Below the pieces are notes generated by a model that worked only from the letters and a program-made list of their open reading frames with translations, was not told where the DNA came from and searched no databases. Source: Actinokineospora terrae (GTDB taxonomy: Bacteria > Actinomycetota > Actinomycetes > Mycobacteriales > Pseudonocardiaceae). Taken from it: a stretch of DNA of 64,000 bases. The translations under genes were made by a program, and so were the position numbers. Of this stretch, positions 19,501 through 43,443 are shown in pieces (the stretch's first letter is position 1; every line of letters starts with the position of its first letter). The stretch is taken from contig NZ_FOGI01000003.1 of the NCBI RefSeq assembly GCF_900111175.1, positions 411,141 through 475,140 of the forward strand, in the 5' to 3' direction.

Positions 19501-21135
19501 CACGACCCCAAGCGCATCGGCCTGCCCGGGGGCCGACTTGAGGAGCGGCGAAGCCTCGGAGCCTGGGGTCGGCACCGACAATGCCGCACCGCCCGGCGAT
19601 ACGCCCCCAGGCGCATCGGCCCGCCCGGGGGTCGACACGACGAACGGCGAGGCCGCACTGCCCGGCGGTGCGGCTGGCGACGCGCTAGCCCGTCCGGGGC
19701 TCGACATCAGGGACGGCGAGGCCTCAGAACCTTGGCTCGGCGCTGGCAGTGCCTCAGCATGCCCCGGCGGCGAGTCGGCCTGCTCGGGAACTGGGTCGCC
19801 TTGTTCGAGGATGATGTGGGCGTTGGTGCCGCTGACGCCGAAAGAGGAGGTGGCGGCTCGGCGGGGGCGGTCGTGGGTGGGCCAGGGGCGGGGGGTGGTG
19901 AGGAGTTGGACCTCGCCCCAGGGGACGTGGGGGGTGGGGGTTTGTGCGTGCAGGGTGGCGGGCAGGGTGGCGTGGCGGAGGGCCTGGACCATCTTGATGA
20001 CGCCTGCCACGCCCGCGGCGGCCTGGGTGTGGCCGATGTTGGACTTGATCGAGCCCAGCCACAGGGGGGTGGCGCGGGACTGGCCGTAGGTCGCCAGGAG
20101 TGCGGCGGCCTCGATGGGGTCGCCGAGGGTGGTGCCGGTCCCGTGCGCCTCGACGGCGTCCACATCGGACGGGAGCAGGCGGGCGGCGGCCAGGGCCTGC
20201 TCGATCACGCGCTGCTGGGCTGGGCCATTGGGGGCGGTGAGGCCGCTGGAGGCGCCGTCCGAGTTCACGGCGGAGCCGCGGACCGTGGCCAGGACCGGGT
20301 GGCCGTTGCGGCGGGCGTCGGACAGGCGCTCCAGCAGCAGGACCCCGACGCCCTCGCCCCAGCCGGTGCCGTCAGCGGAGGCGGAGAAGGACTTGCAGCG
20401 GCCGTCGGCGGCCGTTCCCTCGTCGAAGCCGAAGCCCGCGAACATCATCGGGCCGGCCATCACCGTCACCCCGCCCGCGAGGGCCAGCGTGCACTCCCCC
20501 GACCGCAGCGCCTGCGACGCCAAGTGCAGTGCCACCAGGGACGACGAACACGCCGTGTCCACCGTGACCGCGGGCCCCTGCAAACCAAGGCAGTAGGCCA
20601 CTCGTCCGGATAGGACACTCCCCGCGTTGCTGGTTCCCAGGTACCCGTCCAGCACCTCCGGGGGAACCGAGGTCGCGTAGTCGTTGTACATCACGCCCGC
20701 GAAGACACCGGTCCGGCTGCCGCGCAACGAAAGCGGGTCGATGCCCGCCCGCTCCACGGCTTCCCAACTGGTGTGCAGCAACAGCCGCTGCTGCGGGTCC
20801 ATCGCGAGCGCCTCACGCGGCGAGATCCCGAAGAACCCCGCGTCGAACCCGCCCGCGTCCGCCAGGAACCCGCCCTCGGCGGCGGTGGGCAGCGCGGCGA
20901 GGTCCCAGCCCCGGTCGGCAGGCAGCGGACCCAGCGCGTCGACGCCACCAGCGACCAGGTCCCACAGGTCCTCCGGTGTCTCGACCCCGCCCGGGTAGCG
21001 GCAGCCCATGCCGACGATCGCGATCGGCTCGACCGCCCGGTCCTCCAGCTCGCGCACCTGCTCGCGCGCCGCGCGCAGCTCACCGGTGGCCCGCTTGAGG
21101 TAGGCGAGCAGCTTCTCCTCGTCGGCCTGCGCCAT
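16501..21135 (-). CDS. Type I modular PKS, module 4 (KS-AT-KR-ACP)
   Basis: This single-module protein (1544 residues) starts with a docking coiled coil ([20 protein letters not shown]). It has KS about 36-455 ([10 protein letters not shown] near 192), AT about 672-945 (GHSIGE near 755, VSHAFHSH near 853: malonyl type), KR about 1159-1340 and ACP (GFDSL near 1434), then a C-terminal docking region. The KR has no LDD motif but has the Trp before the catalytic Tyr ([10 protein letters not shown]), so it is A-type with Gln three residues before Tyr. The KS-AT linker is unusually long: residues about 464-586 are roughly 3.5 copies of a 33-residue Gly/Ser/Pro/Ala repeat. The gene starts 10 nt after the stop of the upstream PKS gene, so the three PKS genes form one transcription unit. 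Confidence 0.96.
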   Translation of the reverse strand: MAQADEEKLLAYLKRATGELRAAREQVRELEDRAVEPIAIVGMGCRYPGGVETPEDLWDLVAGGVDALGPLPADRGWDLAALPTAAEGGFLADAGGFDAGFFGISPREALAMDPQQRLLLHTSWEAVERAGIDPLSLRGSRTGVFAGVMYNDYATSVPPEVLDGYLGTSNAGSVLSGRVAYCLGLQGPAVTVDTACSSSLVALHLASQALRSGECTLALAGGVTVMAGPMMFAGFGFDEGTAADGRCKSFSASADGTGWGEGVGVLLLERLSDARRNGHPVLATVRGSAVNSDGASSGLTAPNGPAQQRVIEQALAAARLLPSDVDAVEAHGTGTTLGDPIEAAALLATYGQSRATPLWLGSIKSNIGHTQAAAGVAGVIKMVQALRHATLPATLHAQTPTPHVPWGEVQLLTTPRPWPTHDRPRRAATSSFGVSGTNAHIILEQGDPVPEQADSPPGHAEALPAPSQGSEASPSLMSSPGRASASPAAPPGSAASPFVVSTPGRADAPGGVSPGGAALSVPTPGSEASPLLKSAPGQADALGVVSLGGAALSSPTSGSEASPLVVSGHGRADAPGVVSQGPAEALSVAPGGSGVLPFLVSGRSVGALRAQAARLLGVVAEPVDLARSLALGRASFEHRAVVVAGDPAAGLRALAEGRESADVVVGAPTGGAVAFVFTGQGAQRTGMGLALRAFPAFARALDEVCVELGLDLAVFESDLDHTAIAQPALFALEVALFRLLESWGVHPDVLIGHSIGELAAAHVAGILTLPDACTLVAARARLMGALPAGGAMLAVEISEADLAREFPGGLPAGVDLAAVNSERSIVVSGDCRIVEQLHRSFVEQSRRVKALAVSHAFHSHLMGPMLAEFEQVARGLAFATPTIPLLGSATGDPSTPEYWVRQVRETVRFADAVTEARAQGVTRFIELGPDGVLSALVDGIPTQRAGRDDVTTLIRAVATAHTQGIPVDWRAFFTQGPIIDLPTYAFQVERYWPTRQADTTLWRYQAEWTPVHKRPTTAPLTGTWLLLDTPDSVARALRSHGATVVHEDPGSPLAGVITSQDLPATLHTVQTFAPRSTRVWSITTGDDPANDATWGFGRSAALEYPTTWGGLIHIPEADLDPDLLIAALTGTEDQVRITTTLEARRLRRAPAPQGIWRPKGTVLVTGGTGALGRHVAKWAAASADQVVLVSRSAPQVDFSATVVACDVSNRDAVAALVAEYRPDVVIHAAGVGGLGRIHDLDEAALKHVFAGKVDGARNLAELCPDAELVLFSSAAATWGGANQAAYAAANAYLDGIAAARPRTTSIAWGPWAGDGMAAGADLSRQGLVPLAPDQALTAMAEAVAGDSRVITVAGVDWASFVPVFTAARPSPLLSELVETPAEPEDSGWFRDRVIETPAHERADLVSHLVLAEAATVLGHGDLGAIDTTRPFRDLGFDSLTAVEMRDRLAAATGLSLPATVVFDYPTPADLADHLLTELIGGEDADVRAAIAAIPLSRLAEAGLLTQLLRLAGLKTEVDDQDLAADLDGMAGEDLLRLVAAGDGE
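18602..18680 (-). repeat. AT-rich island in module 4 AT
   Basis: Third copy of the low-GC block in malonyl-type ATs. It is the most diverged copy (for example ACTACGATGCAGCTG in place of CCTACGATCCAACAG) but is still clearly poorer in GC than its surroundings. Confidence 0.65.
19381..19745 (-). repeat. 99-bp tandem repeat in the KS-AT linker of module 4
   Basis: Units start at about 19382, 19481 and 19580 with a 99-bp period (33 codons), followed by a shorter diverged copy to about 19745. Each encodes a version of [20 protein letters not shown] followed by [13 protein letters not shown]. The frame is kept, so the linker is lengthened rather than broken. Confidence 0.85.
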
Positions 21136-21145
21136 GACCGTCCTC

Positions 21146-36331
<15,186 letters not shown>

Positions 36332-36418
36332 CTACCAGGACCTCTCGGGCGGCGCACGACCGGCTGCGGGCGCGCGGAAACCGCACCGCGCGCAATTGGC
36401 ACCTCTTCCGCGCGCCAA

Positions 36419-36464
36419 CCATAAAGACGGCGGTCCCGACCGGACAACCCCTAGCAGGCCCCTA
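36419..36464 (-). promoter_or_regulatory. PKS operon promoter with paired TAGGGG boxes
   Basis: On the minus strand TAGGGG at 36464 is followed 11 bp on by TAGGGGT at 36453. This abuts a -35-like TTGTCC (36447-36442), a 17-nt spacer and a -10-like TTATGG (36424-36419). The pair on one helical face next to -35 fits an activator site. The PKS start codon is at 36331, giving a leader of about 80 nt. Confidence 0.55.
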
Positions 36465-37706
36465 CTACCGCACGGCCACCGGGAACTGGAGCATCCCCCT
36501 GATAATAAAGGAATCCCGGCGCCGCACCTGGCCGACCCGGCGCAGGTCCGGCAGCCGCGCGGCGAGCGCGACCAACGCGATCTCGGCCTCGATCCGCGCC
36601 AGCGCCGCGCCGAGGCAGAAATGGATTCCGGCGGAAAAGGACAACGTGTCCGGACCCGATTCCCGGGTGATGTCGAAACGCTCCGGCGCGGAATAGACCT
36701 CCGGGTCTCGGTTGGCCGCGCCCGCGCAGATCGCCAGTTCCGTGCCAGCCGGGACCAGGTGGCCGTCGAGCTCGACATCGGTGTGCGCGATGCGCCGGTA
36801 CTGCTGGACCGGGGTGTCGTAGCGCAACGTCTCCTGCACCACCGCGGGGGCGAGCGAGGGGTCGGCCTTGAACATCTCCCACTGCTCCGGGTGCCGCAGC
36901 AGCGCGCGCACCGCGTTGCCGATGAGGTTGACCGTGGTCTCGGTGCCCGCCAACGGGAGGAACATGCACAGCGGCACCAGTTCGTCCATCGCCAGGCGGC
37001 CGTCGTCCACGGCGGGCAGCAGGTCGCTGATCAGGTCGTCGGCCGGGTCGGCCCGGCGCTCGGCGATGATGTCGGTGAACATGACCGTCATCTCGGCGAT
37101 CGCGGCCCGCACGTCCCTGGCCACCTCGACCGAGGCGACGCCGTCGAGCAGGTACGCCATCCGCCTGCTGAGCTGGAAGAACGACCGCCGGTGCCGCTGC
37201 GGGATGCCGACGAGGTCGCCGATCACCCGCAGCGGCAACTGCTGGGCGAAGGCGCTCATCAGGTTGAACTCCGCGCGCCCGGCCAGGATCCGGTCGATCA
37301 GCTCGTCGGACACCTGCTCGGCCACCGGGGTCCACCGCTGGAGCCTGCGCGGGTTGAGCGAGGGCACCGACAGCTTGCGCAGCCTGGTGTGCTCCGGCGG
37401 GTCGAGGCCGAGCATGGAGTTGTCGAACGGCATGAACTCCGGCGCCTTCGTGCCGTCCGCGCGGCGCACGCCGAACCGCTTGTCCCGCAACACCTTGTTG
37501 GCCAGCTTGTGGCTCGCGGTCACCCACACGCCCAACCCGCTGCGGTGCAACGGGCCGCGGGCGCGCACGTGCTCGTAGAGCGGGTACGGGTCCTCCGGCG
37601 CGCGCAGCAACTGCGCGTACGGGTCGCCGCGGTCGCTGACGGCCCGCAAGTGGTCCTGCCACAGCGCCATCTGCGCCCGCGCCTGGCGGTCCGCGAGGTC
37701 GGTCAT
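36465..37706 (-). CDS. Cytochrome P450
   Basis: This 413-residue protein has the P450 landmarks: I-helix LAGTETT near 245, ExxR (ETLR) near 284, and the haem-binding loop FSAGIHFCLGAALAR near 347-361 with the Cys ligand. The length and lack of a membrane anchor fit a soluble bacterial monooxygenase. It lies just upstream of the PKS operon on the same strand, 133 nt from the PKS start, but each has its own TAGGGG-type promoter, so they may be co-regulated rather than strictly co-transcribed. The likely role is late oxidation of the polyketide; position and substrate cannot be read from the sequence. No ferredoxin gene is nearby. Confidence 0.95.
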   Translation of the reverse strand: MTDLADRQARAQMALWQDHLRAVSDRGDPYAQLLRAPEDPYPLYEHVRARGPLHRSGLGVWVTASHKLANKVLRDKRFGVRRADGTKAPEFMPFDNSMLGLDPPEHTRLRKLSVPSLNPRRLQRWTPVAEQVSDELIDRILAGRAEFNLMSAFAQQLPLRVIGDLVGIPQRHRRSFFQLSRRMAYLLDGVASVEVARDVRAAIAEMTVMFTDIIAERRADPADDLISDLLPAVDDGRLAMDELVPLCMFLPLAGTETTVNLIGNAVRALLRHPEQWEMFKADPSLAPAVVQETLRYDTPVQQYRRIAHTDVELDGHLVPAGTELAICAGAANRDPEVYSAPERFDITRESGPDTLSFSAGIHFCLGAALARIEAEIALVALAARLPDLRRVGQVRRRDSFIIRGMLQFPVAVR

Positions 37707-37721
37707 GGTCCCTCCCGCGCC

Positions 37722-37758
37722 ACGCTAGACCGCGCGTCCCCCCTAACCTCAACCCCTA
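37722..37758 (-). promoter_or_regulatory. P450 promoter with TAGGGG boxes
   Basis: On the minus strand TAGGGGT (37758-37752) runs into a -35-like TTGAGG. A second TAGGGGG follows at 37745 and a -10-like TAGCGT lies at 37727-37722. The P450 ATG is at 37706 with a GGGAGGG ribosome site between. Confidence 0.45.
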
Positions 37759-37813
37759 GGGCCATTGCGCCGTTCCGGTCGTGGGCACCCTGGACACCGT
37801 CCGGCGCCGCTGC

Positions 37814-37849
37814 TAGGGGTTGCCCGTCGTCACCGGCTGCCGGCACTTT
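37814..37849 (+). promoter_or_regulatory. Promoter of the degenerate thioesterase gene
   Basis: TAGGGG (37814-37819) is followed directly by a -35-like TTGCCC (37820-37825), a 17-18 nt spacer and a weak -10 near CACTTT. The same TAGGGG-TTG junction occurs in the P450 and PKS promoters. Confidence 0.4.
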
Positions 37850-37905
37850 GGCCCCCAGGCGCCGGAAAGTCCCCAACGCCCGCGCGCGGAGAGGACCCGG
37901 AGGCC

Positions 37906-38508
37906 ATGGGCGCGCACGGCGTGGGTGACTCGTGGGTGCACCGGCTGCGCGCGGCGTCGCGGCCGGGCTGCCGCCTGGTCTGCTTCCCGCCCGAGGGGGC
38001 CTCGGCGACGTTCTTCCTACAGCTGGCCCAGTCCATCGCGCGGCCGGTCGAGGTGCTCGGCGTGCAGTACCCCGGGCGCCGCGACCGCAGGCACGAGCAG
38101 CCGGTCGCCTCGGTCACCGAACTCGCCGACCTGGTCAGCGCCGAGCTCACCCGCCGGACCGACCTGCCGATCGCGCTGTTCGGCCACGGCCTCGGCTCCG
38201 CCGTCGCCTTCGAGACCGCGGTCCGCGTCGAACGCGCGGGCCACCGCCCCATCGCGCTGTTCGCCTCGGGCGCCCCCAGCCCGTCGCGCCTGGGAACGCC
38301 CGCCTACCTGGACACCGGCGAGTTCACCCAGCCGACCCGGTTCCCCGCGCCCACCCCGCTGAGCACCCTGCGCGACGACCTGCGCGCCAGCGAGACCTAC
38401 CGCTGGCACCCCGGCAACCAGGTCTCCTGCCACATCCTCACCATGATCGGCGACACCGACCCCGCGCGTTCGAACTCCAACTCTTCGCGGGCGGACACGG
38501 ATACCTGA
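37906..38508 (+). CDS. Degenerate type II thioesterase (probably inactive)
   Basis: The first 180 residues follow the type II (RifR-like) thioesterase fold: VCFPPEGASATFFLQLA, VEVLGVQYPGRRDRR, then the nucleophile elbow. Two catalytic features are lost. The elbow reads FGHGLG instead of GHSxG, so the Ser is Gly. The frame then shifts after MIGDTDPA, ending in a nonsense tail (RSNSNSSRADTDT), so the GGHGYL segment with the catalytic His is out of frame. That segment exists twice downstream (38468 and 38756). The start at 37906 follows GGAGGCC and yields a 200-residue product, against about 250 for the family. It may be a dead gene; a non-catalytic role cannot be excluded. The convergent neighbour is a LAL regulator. 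Confidence 0.8.
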   Translation: MGAHGVGDSWVHRLRAASRPGCRLVCFPPEGASATFFLQLAQSIARPVEVLGVQYPGRRDRRHEQPVASVTELADLVSAELTRRTDLPIALFGHGLGSAVAFETAVRVERAGHRPIALFASGAPSPSRLGTPAYLDTGEFTQPTRFPAPTPLSTLRDDLRASETYRWHPGNQVSCHILTMIGDTDPARSNSNSSRADTDT

Positions 38509-38575
38509 CATCCTTCGTGTCCACAGTGGCCAACACCGTCTCCGAACGCATCACCGCCCTCTGCACCGGCTAGCC
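38468..38575 (+). repeat. First copy of the duplicated thioesterase 3' end
   Basis: 108 bp repeated at 38756-38863 (offset 288 bp) with a single internal difference (CCGAACGC versus CCGAGCGC). It encodes FELQLFAGGHGYLTSF through the stop in a frame not used by the thioesterase ORF. Confidence 0.9.
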
Positions 38576-38755
38576 GGCACAGCGACCCTGCCCTACAGAG
38601 AACGCCATTCCAGCCAACCGGCAGGACGACCGGCCGGACCGCAACGCACCCCACCGCCGACACCGGACGCTACCCGGCACGAACCCCGCATCGGCGCCAC
38701 CACTGAGCCCAATAGCCCCGCACGCCCCCGCCTGGCGCGAGGTCACCACCGGCTG

Positions 38756-38863
38756 GTTCGAACTCCAACTCTTCGCGGGCGGACACGGATACCTGACATC
38801 CTTCGTGTCCACAGTGGCCAACACCGTCTCCGAGCGCATCACCGCCCTCTGCACCGGCTAGCC
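38756..38863 (+). repeat. Second copy of the duplicated thioesterase 3' end
   Basis: This copy is preceded by in-frame APAWREVTTGW, which is what an intact thioesterase would carry before the FELQLFAGGHGYL segment. It is therefore probably the original 3' end, cut off by the duplication. Confidence 0.8.
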
Positions 38864-38882
38864 CGCCCGACCAAGGGCCGGA

Positions 38883-41360
38883 TTACCTTGCCCCGCCGAG
38901 AAGACCTGATGCTCCCCTGTGGACGGACAGGCCTGCGTGCAGGTCGGCGCGCTTGCGGACGCCCAGTTTGCGGTAGATCTTCGTCAGGTGCTGTTCCACC
39001 GTGCTGATGGTGATGAACAGCTTGTGCGCGATCTCCCGGTTCGTGTGCCCCAGTGCCGCGAGGGTGGCGACGCGGTGTTCGGCGTCGCTGAGGGTGGTGT
39101 GGTCGTGGGTGTCGCGGCGGGCGGGCAGGCGGGTGAGCAGGGCGCCGACCCCGCAGGCCGAGGCTTCGTCGGCGGCGTTCTTGGCGACCCGGCGGGCTCG
39201 GGTGGTGTCGCCGCGGGCGGCGATGGCGGCGGAGAGTTCGGCGGTGGTGACAGCGGCGGAGTAGCGGTCGCCGGTGGCGCGGAAGGAATCGGCGGCTTCC
39301 TGGAGCAGGCGAACGGGTTGGTGGCCCGCGAGGGCGAAGACGCGGACCGTGCGGGCGCGGGTGTGGTGGGCGGCCGCGGCGGGCAGGTCGGCCTGGGCGC
39401 GGGCCAGGTGGGTCGCGGCGCGGCGGCGGCCGAAGCGCAGGTGGGCCTCGGCGAGGTCGGTGCGCCAGGGCACGAGACCGGGCAGGTCGGCACCGGCGGC
39501 GGTGACGATGCGGCCGCAGGCCTGGAAGTCGGCGATGGCGGCGAGGACCCGGTCCGAGGCGAGGTAGTGGTGACCGCGGGCGCGCAGGTACCTGGCGCCG
39601 ATCAGGGTGTCGCCCATGTCGTCCGGCACCACCTCGCGCAGCGCCGGGCTGTCGGTGATCCCCATCGCCGTGTCGGCGGCGATCATCGTCGCCAGCGGCA
39701 GCCCGATCAGCACGCCCCACGACCGCGCGGGCAGCAGGTCCAGGCTGCGCTGGGCGGTCTCGCACGCCGACCGCACCGCGCCCTGGCGCAGTTCGACCTC
39801 CGCGCTCACCGCCCCCAGCAGCGCCAGCCACGTCGTCGCCCTGCGCTGCTCGGCCTCGCCGATCAGCTTGAGGCACCACCGCTCGGCCAGGTCGACCCGG
39901 TCGGCCAGCACCAGCGCGGTCACCGCGCCTGCCAGCACCTCGACCGTCCGGTCCCCCAGCGGGCACGCGTGCAGCACCTGCTCGGCGTTGGCCACCACAT
40001 CGGTCAGCGCCCCGCCGGTGAGCCCGGGGAGCAACGCGGCCGCGGCCCGCTCCCAGGGGGTGAACACCGACAACGACAGCCGGGAGCCGCGGATCCACTG
40101 GTTGGCCAAAGCCAGCCCGACGTCCTCTGTGGAGCTGTCCGGTTCGCTGTGCCACAGCGTGAAGCGCAGCGCGGTCACGGGGTCCACTTCGGACAGGAAG
40201 TGCGCGTCGGCCGGGTTGTGCCGCCAGAGGGCGCCTGCCAGGTCGGCCGCGGTCTGCTCCCGGACCCGGCCCGAGGTCATCGGCAGGGCGAGTTCGAGGC
40301 AGCGGACCGCGAACTCGCCGCGGTCGGTGGCGATGGCGTCGAGCGCGGCCGCCCGCAGCACCTCGACCACCCACTCGTCCAGCACCTGCTCGGCCACCTC
40401 GCCGGAGGCGACCACCAGCCGGGCCACGTCCATCGGTCGCGCGCGACGCCGGTGCAGGACCCGCGCCGCGCGCAGGTGTAATCGGGCCGACTCGGCGGGC
40501 GTGAGGCCACCGAGCACGGCGGTGCGGATCGCCTCGTGCCGCAGCCGCCAGCCCACCAGCACCCCGGCCGAGGTGAGCACGCCGGTCAGCCGCGCGGCCA
40601 CCGCCTCGGTCTGGTCGGTCAGCTCGGCCAGCGCGCCTGGCGACGACCAGGTCTCCAGCACCGCCAGCGCCCTGGCGACGGCCAGCAGCCGCGGCTCCCA
40701 GCGGTGCAGGCAGGCGACGACGGCCTGGCGGAAGGCGAACCCCGGCTCGGCGGCGGTCGGGTCGGACCGGTTGTCGGCGATCAGCGCGTGCAGCAGCAGC
40801 GGGTTCCCGCCGGTGACGCGGTGGTAGGCGACGGCGGCGGTGTCGTCGCCGAGTTCGGCGCGCAGCAGTTCGGCGACCCCGGACTCGGTCAGCAGCCCCA
40901 GCCGCAGCCGGTGGTCGGCGTGCGTGGTCAGCGGTCCGGACAGCAGCTCCCAGTCGGTGACCACCAGCAGCACCGGCAGTCCGACCGCCCTGGCGCGCAG
41001 CTGCGCCAACAGCCCCAGCGACGCCGCGTCCACGTGCTGGACGTCGTCCACCGCGAGCACGACGGACCGCTCCCGCGCCACGCCGAGGACCCGGTCGACG
41101 AACTCGCCCTCCGCCGCGGGCAGCCCGGACTCCAGCTGGCGGACCGCGCCCAGCGGGATGTCCCGCTCCCCGCGCGACCCGGACGCCGACAGCAGCAGCG
41201 CCCCGGAGTCGGCGACCCGGTCGGCGAACAGGTCGAGCAGGCTCGACTTGCCGCTGGCGGGCCCGCCCGCCACCGCGACCACCCTGGCACCGCCCAACGC
41301 GCACTCGGCCAGGTGGCCGACCAACGCCTCGACCGCGCTGCCGCGTTCGACCAGTGCCAT
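38883..41360 (-). CDS. LAL-family LuxR transcriptional regulator
   Basis: This 825-residue protein starts MALVERG, which a GGAAGG ribosome site precedes; the second LAL in the window starts the same way. A longer start at 41378 is possible but weaker. It has Walker A GGPASGKSS near residues 33-41, Walker B-like VVLAVDDVQHVD near 100, a long helical middle region and a C-terminal LuxR helix-turn-helix (LSDAEHRVATLAALGHTNRE, then STVEQHL and RKLGVRKRADL). Large ATP-binding LuxR regulators activate many macrolide and polyene clusters and are MalT-like. It likely activates the promoters with TAGGGG boxes; that link is inferred. It converges on the degenerate thioesterase and diverges from the intact one. 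Confidence 0.93.
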   Translation of the reverse strand: MALVERGSAVEALVGHLAECALGGARVVAVAGGPASGKSSLLDLFADRVADSGALLLSASGSRGERDIPLGAVRQLESGLPAAEGEFVDRVLGVARERSVVLAVDDVQHVDAASLGLLAQLRARAVGLPVLLVVTDWELLSGPLTTHADHRLRLGLLTESGVAELLRAELGDDTAAVAYHRVTGGNPLLLHALIADNRSDPTAAEPGFAFRQAVVACLHRWEPRLLAVARALAVLETWSSPGALAELTDQTEAVAARLTGVLTSAGVLVGWRLRHEAIRTAVLGGLTPAESARLHLRAARVLHRRRARPMDVARLVVASGEVAEQVLDEWVVEVLRAAALDAIATDRGEFAVRCLELALPMTSGRVREQTAADLAGALWRHNPADAHFLSEVDPVTALRFTLWHSEPDSSTEDVGLALANQWIRGSRLSLSVFTPWERAAAALLPGLTGGALTDVVANAEQVLHACPLGDRTVEVLAGAVTALVLADRVDLAERWCLKLIGEAEQRRATTWLALLGAVSAEVELRQGAVRSACETAQRSLDLLPARSWGVLIGLPLATMIAADTAMGITDSPALREVVPDDMGDTLIGARYLRARGHHYLASDRVLAAIADFQACGRIVTAAGADLPGLVPWRTDLAEAHLRFGRRRAATHLARAQADLPAAAAHHTRARTVRVFALAGHQPVRLLQEAADSFRATGDRYSAAVTTAELSAAIAARGDTTRARRVAKNAADEASACGVGALLTRLPARRDTHDHTTLSDAEHRVATLAALGHTNREIAHKLFITISTVEQHLTKIYRKLGVRKRADLHAGLSVHRGASGLLGGAR

Positions 41361-41446
41361 CCGGCCTTCCCTCCACACCCGGCGAGCGGCGTCCGACCCG
41401 GCAATCTACTCCGCTTGGCCGGTATCGGAGAAGTGACGACCATTGC

Positions 41447-41464
41447 CGGGAAGACATTTTCCCG
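41447..41464. promoter_or_regulatory. Inverted repeat upstream of the first LAL gene
   Basis: CGGGAA and TTCCCG form perfect 6-bp arms around GACATT, about 90-105 bp upstream of the LAL start codon. A dimeric regulator site is possible; no known consensus was matched. Confidence 0.3.
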
Positions 41465-41508
41465 TTAACGCCACGGGGTAGCAGGCCTTTTCCCGGACCG
41501 GGGTCGAA

Positions 41509-41650
41509 TAGGGGTGGACAGGGGTGGACACCCGGCGCCCCTGCTCGACCTACCCGCAGGTCAGGAGCGATTGACGCCGGTACCGGGGTGGTGAGCGGGT
41601 TCCACCGGCCGGATAGGGGGTTGTCCGGCGGCGACCCGCCCTGGGATCGT
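41509..41650 (+). promoter_or_regulatory. Promoter region of the intact type II thioesterase
   Basis: Two candidate elements lie in the 434-nt divergent region between the LAL and thioesterase starts. At 41509 TAGGGGTGGA is followed 10 bp on by CAGGGGTGGA. At 41614 TAGGGG, one G, then TTGTCC resembles the PKS promoter junction, with GATCGT as a possible -10 at 41645. The rest of the region shows nothing I can name. Confidence 0.4.
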
Positions 41651-41794
41651 CGGATTTCGGCGGTAGGAGAAACAGCCGTCGAGCATTCCCCAGCGATTCC
41701 GCGCCGGCGCGGGCATTGCGGTCGGCACCGCCGAGAGCGGGCACCGTGGCACCATCGCCCTGTAGGGACTCGCAGGGGAGAGAGGACTAGAGGG

Positions 41795-42544
41795 ATGAGC
41801 ACGGATCTGTGGCTGCGCCGGTTCCACCCGGCACCGCAAGCGGCCACGCGGCTGTTGTGCCTACCGCACGCCGGTGGCTCTGCCAGCTACTTCTTCCCGG
41901 TGTCGCGCGCGCTGAGCCCCCGGATCGAGGTCGTGGCCGTGCAGTACCCGGGGCGGCAGGACCGGCGCCTCGAACCGTGCGTCGAGACCATCGCCGAGCT
42001 GGCCGACCAGATCGCCGATGTGCTCCCCCCGTACCTCGACAAGCCGCTGACCGTCTTCGGGCACAGCATGGGCGCCTCGGTGGGCTTCGAGCTGGCGCTG
42101 CGGCTCCAGGAGCGCGGGACCGTCGTGCACGGCCTGGTCGTGTCCGGCCGCCGCGCCCCGTCGGCGCTGCGCGACGAGCGCAACCACGAGCTCGACGACG
42201 ACGGCCTGATCCGCGAGATCAAGCGGCTCGACGGCACCGAGTCCCAGCTGCTCGACGACGACGAGATCCTGCGCATGGTGCTGCCCTCGATCCGCGCGGA
42301 CTACAAGGCGGCCGAGACCTACCGGCGCGTCGACGGCCCCCGCCTCAAGGCCAGGGTGCTGGCGCTGACCGGGGACGACGACCCCAAGGCCACGCTGGCC
42401 GAGGTGGACAAGTGGGCCGACCACACCGACGGTGGCTACGAGCGCGAGGTCTACCCCGGCGGGCACTTCTACCTCAACAGCCACGTCCCCGCGGTGCTCG
42501 ACCGGATCCGCGCGCACGTCGGCTCGCTCTCCACAGTGGACTAG
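41795..42544 (+). CDS. Type II thioesterase
   Basis: This 249-residue alpha/beta hydrolase carries the type II thioesterase set: LPHAGGSASYF near 23-33, VQYPGRQDRR, nucleophile elbow FGHSMG near 89-94, the acid in TGDDDP and the catalytic His in YPGGHFYL. Such enzymes clear stalled or mis-primed acyl groups from PKS carrier domains and act on the assembly line in trans. The ATG at 41795 follows GAGAGGACTAGAGGG. The frame extends far upstream, but the N-terminus MSTDLWLRRFHPAP is typical. It is an intact paralogue of the damaged thioesterase at 37906, so the clearing function is retained. A hairpin follows the gene. Confidence 0.95.
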   Translation: MSTDLWLRRFHPAPQAATRLLCLPHAGGSASYFFPVSRALSPRIEVVAVQYPGRQDRRLEPCVETIAELADQIADVLPPYLDKPLTVFGHSMGASVGFELALRLQERGTVVHGLVVSGRRAPSALRDERNHELDDDGLIREIKRLDGTESQLLDDDEILRMVLPSIRADYKAAETYRRVDGPRLKARVLALTGDDDPKATLAEVDKWADHTDGGYEREVYPGGHFYLNSHVPAVLDRIRAHVGSLSTVD

Positions 42545-42599
42545 CCGGCAGACCGGTCAACCCGCGCATCCCGGACAGCGCAGTACCCGTGGTGCGCTG

Positions 42600-42632
42600 A
42601 CGGCCCCGCGCGGTACCTGCGGCGCGGGCCGT
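42600..42632 (+). terminator. Hairpin after the type II thioesterase gene
   Basis: ACGGCCC pairs with GGGCCGT, and after a bulged C the stem continues for 4 bp, with a 10-nt loop. There is no T-run, as is common for actinobacterial terminators. Confidence 0.5.
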
Positions 42633-42674
42633 GCGAGGCTCACCAGGTCACGACGGAGCCTGGGAGCCGCAGCG

Positions 42675-43052
42675 ATGATCGACGTGTTGTCCCCCGCCCT
42701 GACCTGGGTCTCGGTCGGGGCGGCGGTGTGGGCGTTGGTGCTCGTGCTGCTGAACCGGCCGCTGCCGATCGAGCGCGTGGACGGTAAGGCCTACCTCGCG
42801 CTGTTGGCCCTGATCGAGCTCGGACTGCTCGCACAGGCCGTGCTCGGGTTCATCAAGCTCGCAGGCGCCGACCACGACGTGCCAGGCCTGTCCTACGGCG
42901 GCTACCTCCTCGGCTCGCTGTTGATCCTGCCTGTCGCGTTGTACTGGTCGCTGGCCGAGCGCACCCGCTGGGGCACCGCGGTGCTGGTCGTCGGCGCGCT
43001 GGTGATCCCGGTGATGATCGTGCGGATGGGCCAGGTGTGGGCGCATGGCTGA
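42675..43052 (+). CDS. Small integral membrane protein of unknown function
   Basis: 125 residues with about four hydrophobic segments (near 8-26, 40-62, 75-93 and 100-118) and the sequence LNRPLPIERVDGKAYLALLALIE between the first two. I recognise no named domain; similar unnamed membrane proteins are common in actinobacteria. The stop overlaps the start of the next membrane-protein gene by 8 nt (ATGGCTGA), so the two are translationally coupled and may form a complex. Confidence 0.8.
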   Translation: MIDVLSPALTWVSVGAAVWALVLVLLNRPLPIERVDGKAYLALLALIELGLLAQAVLGFIKLAGADHDVPGLSYGGYLLGSLLILPVALYWSLAERTRWGTAVLVVGALVIPVMIVRMGQVWAHG

Positions 43053-43443
43053 GGCGCCGAACCCCACCCGCTCCGGGCCGGGCAGGCTGCTGATCGCGGT
43101 CTACGCCATCTTCGCGCTGGCCGCGTGCGCGCGGTCGGCCAGCCAGATCAGCACCCACTTCCACCGCGCGCCGCTGGCCTACCTGCTCTCGGCGTTCGCG
43201 GCCGTCGTCTACGTCGTGGCGACGCTGTGCCTGGCGCGGGGGACCAGGACGTCCCGCCGGGTCGCGGTGATCTCCTGCGCGGTGGAACTGGTCGGCGTGC
43301 TGCTAATCGGAACGTTCAGCCTGGTCCTGCCCAGTGCATTTCCGGACGCGACCGTCTGGTCGGTATTCGGTATGGGATACGGTTTCGTGCCGCTCGTCCT
43401 GCCCGTTCTCGGATTGCTCTGGATTCGCCGTACCGCACGGTGA
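43045..43443 (+). CDS. Small integral membrane protein, partner of the preceding gene
   Basis: 132 residues with about four membrane segments (LLIAVYAIFALAAC, a segment near 44-65, AVISCAVELVGVLLIGTFSLV and FVPLVLPVLGLLWI) ending in basic RRTAR. No domain is recognised. It overlaps the preceding gene by 8 nt. The pair sits between a thioesterase and a LAL gene without an obvious link to polyketide synthesis; it could be a housekeeping pair that marks a cluster border or an insertion point. Confidence 0.8.
   Translation: MAEAPNPTRSGPGRLLIAVYAIFALAACARSASQISTHFHRAPLAYLLSAFAAVVYVVATLCLARGTRTSRRVAVISCAVELVGVLLIGTFSLVLPSAFPDATVWSVFGMGYGFVPLVLPVLGLLWIRRTAR

Noticed and set aside
38868..38882. Shared terminator between the degenerate thioesterase and the LAL gene
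   Set aside because: No stem of useful length was found in the short convergent gap.
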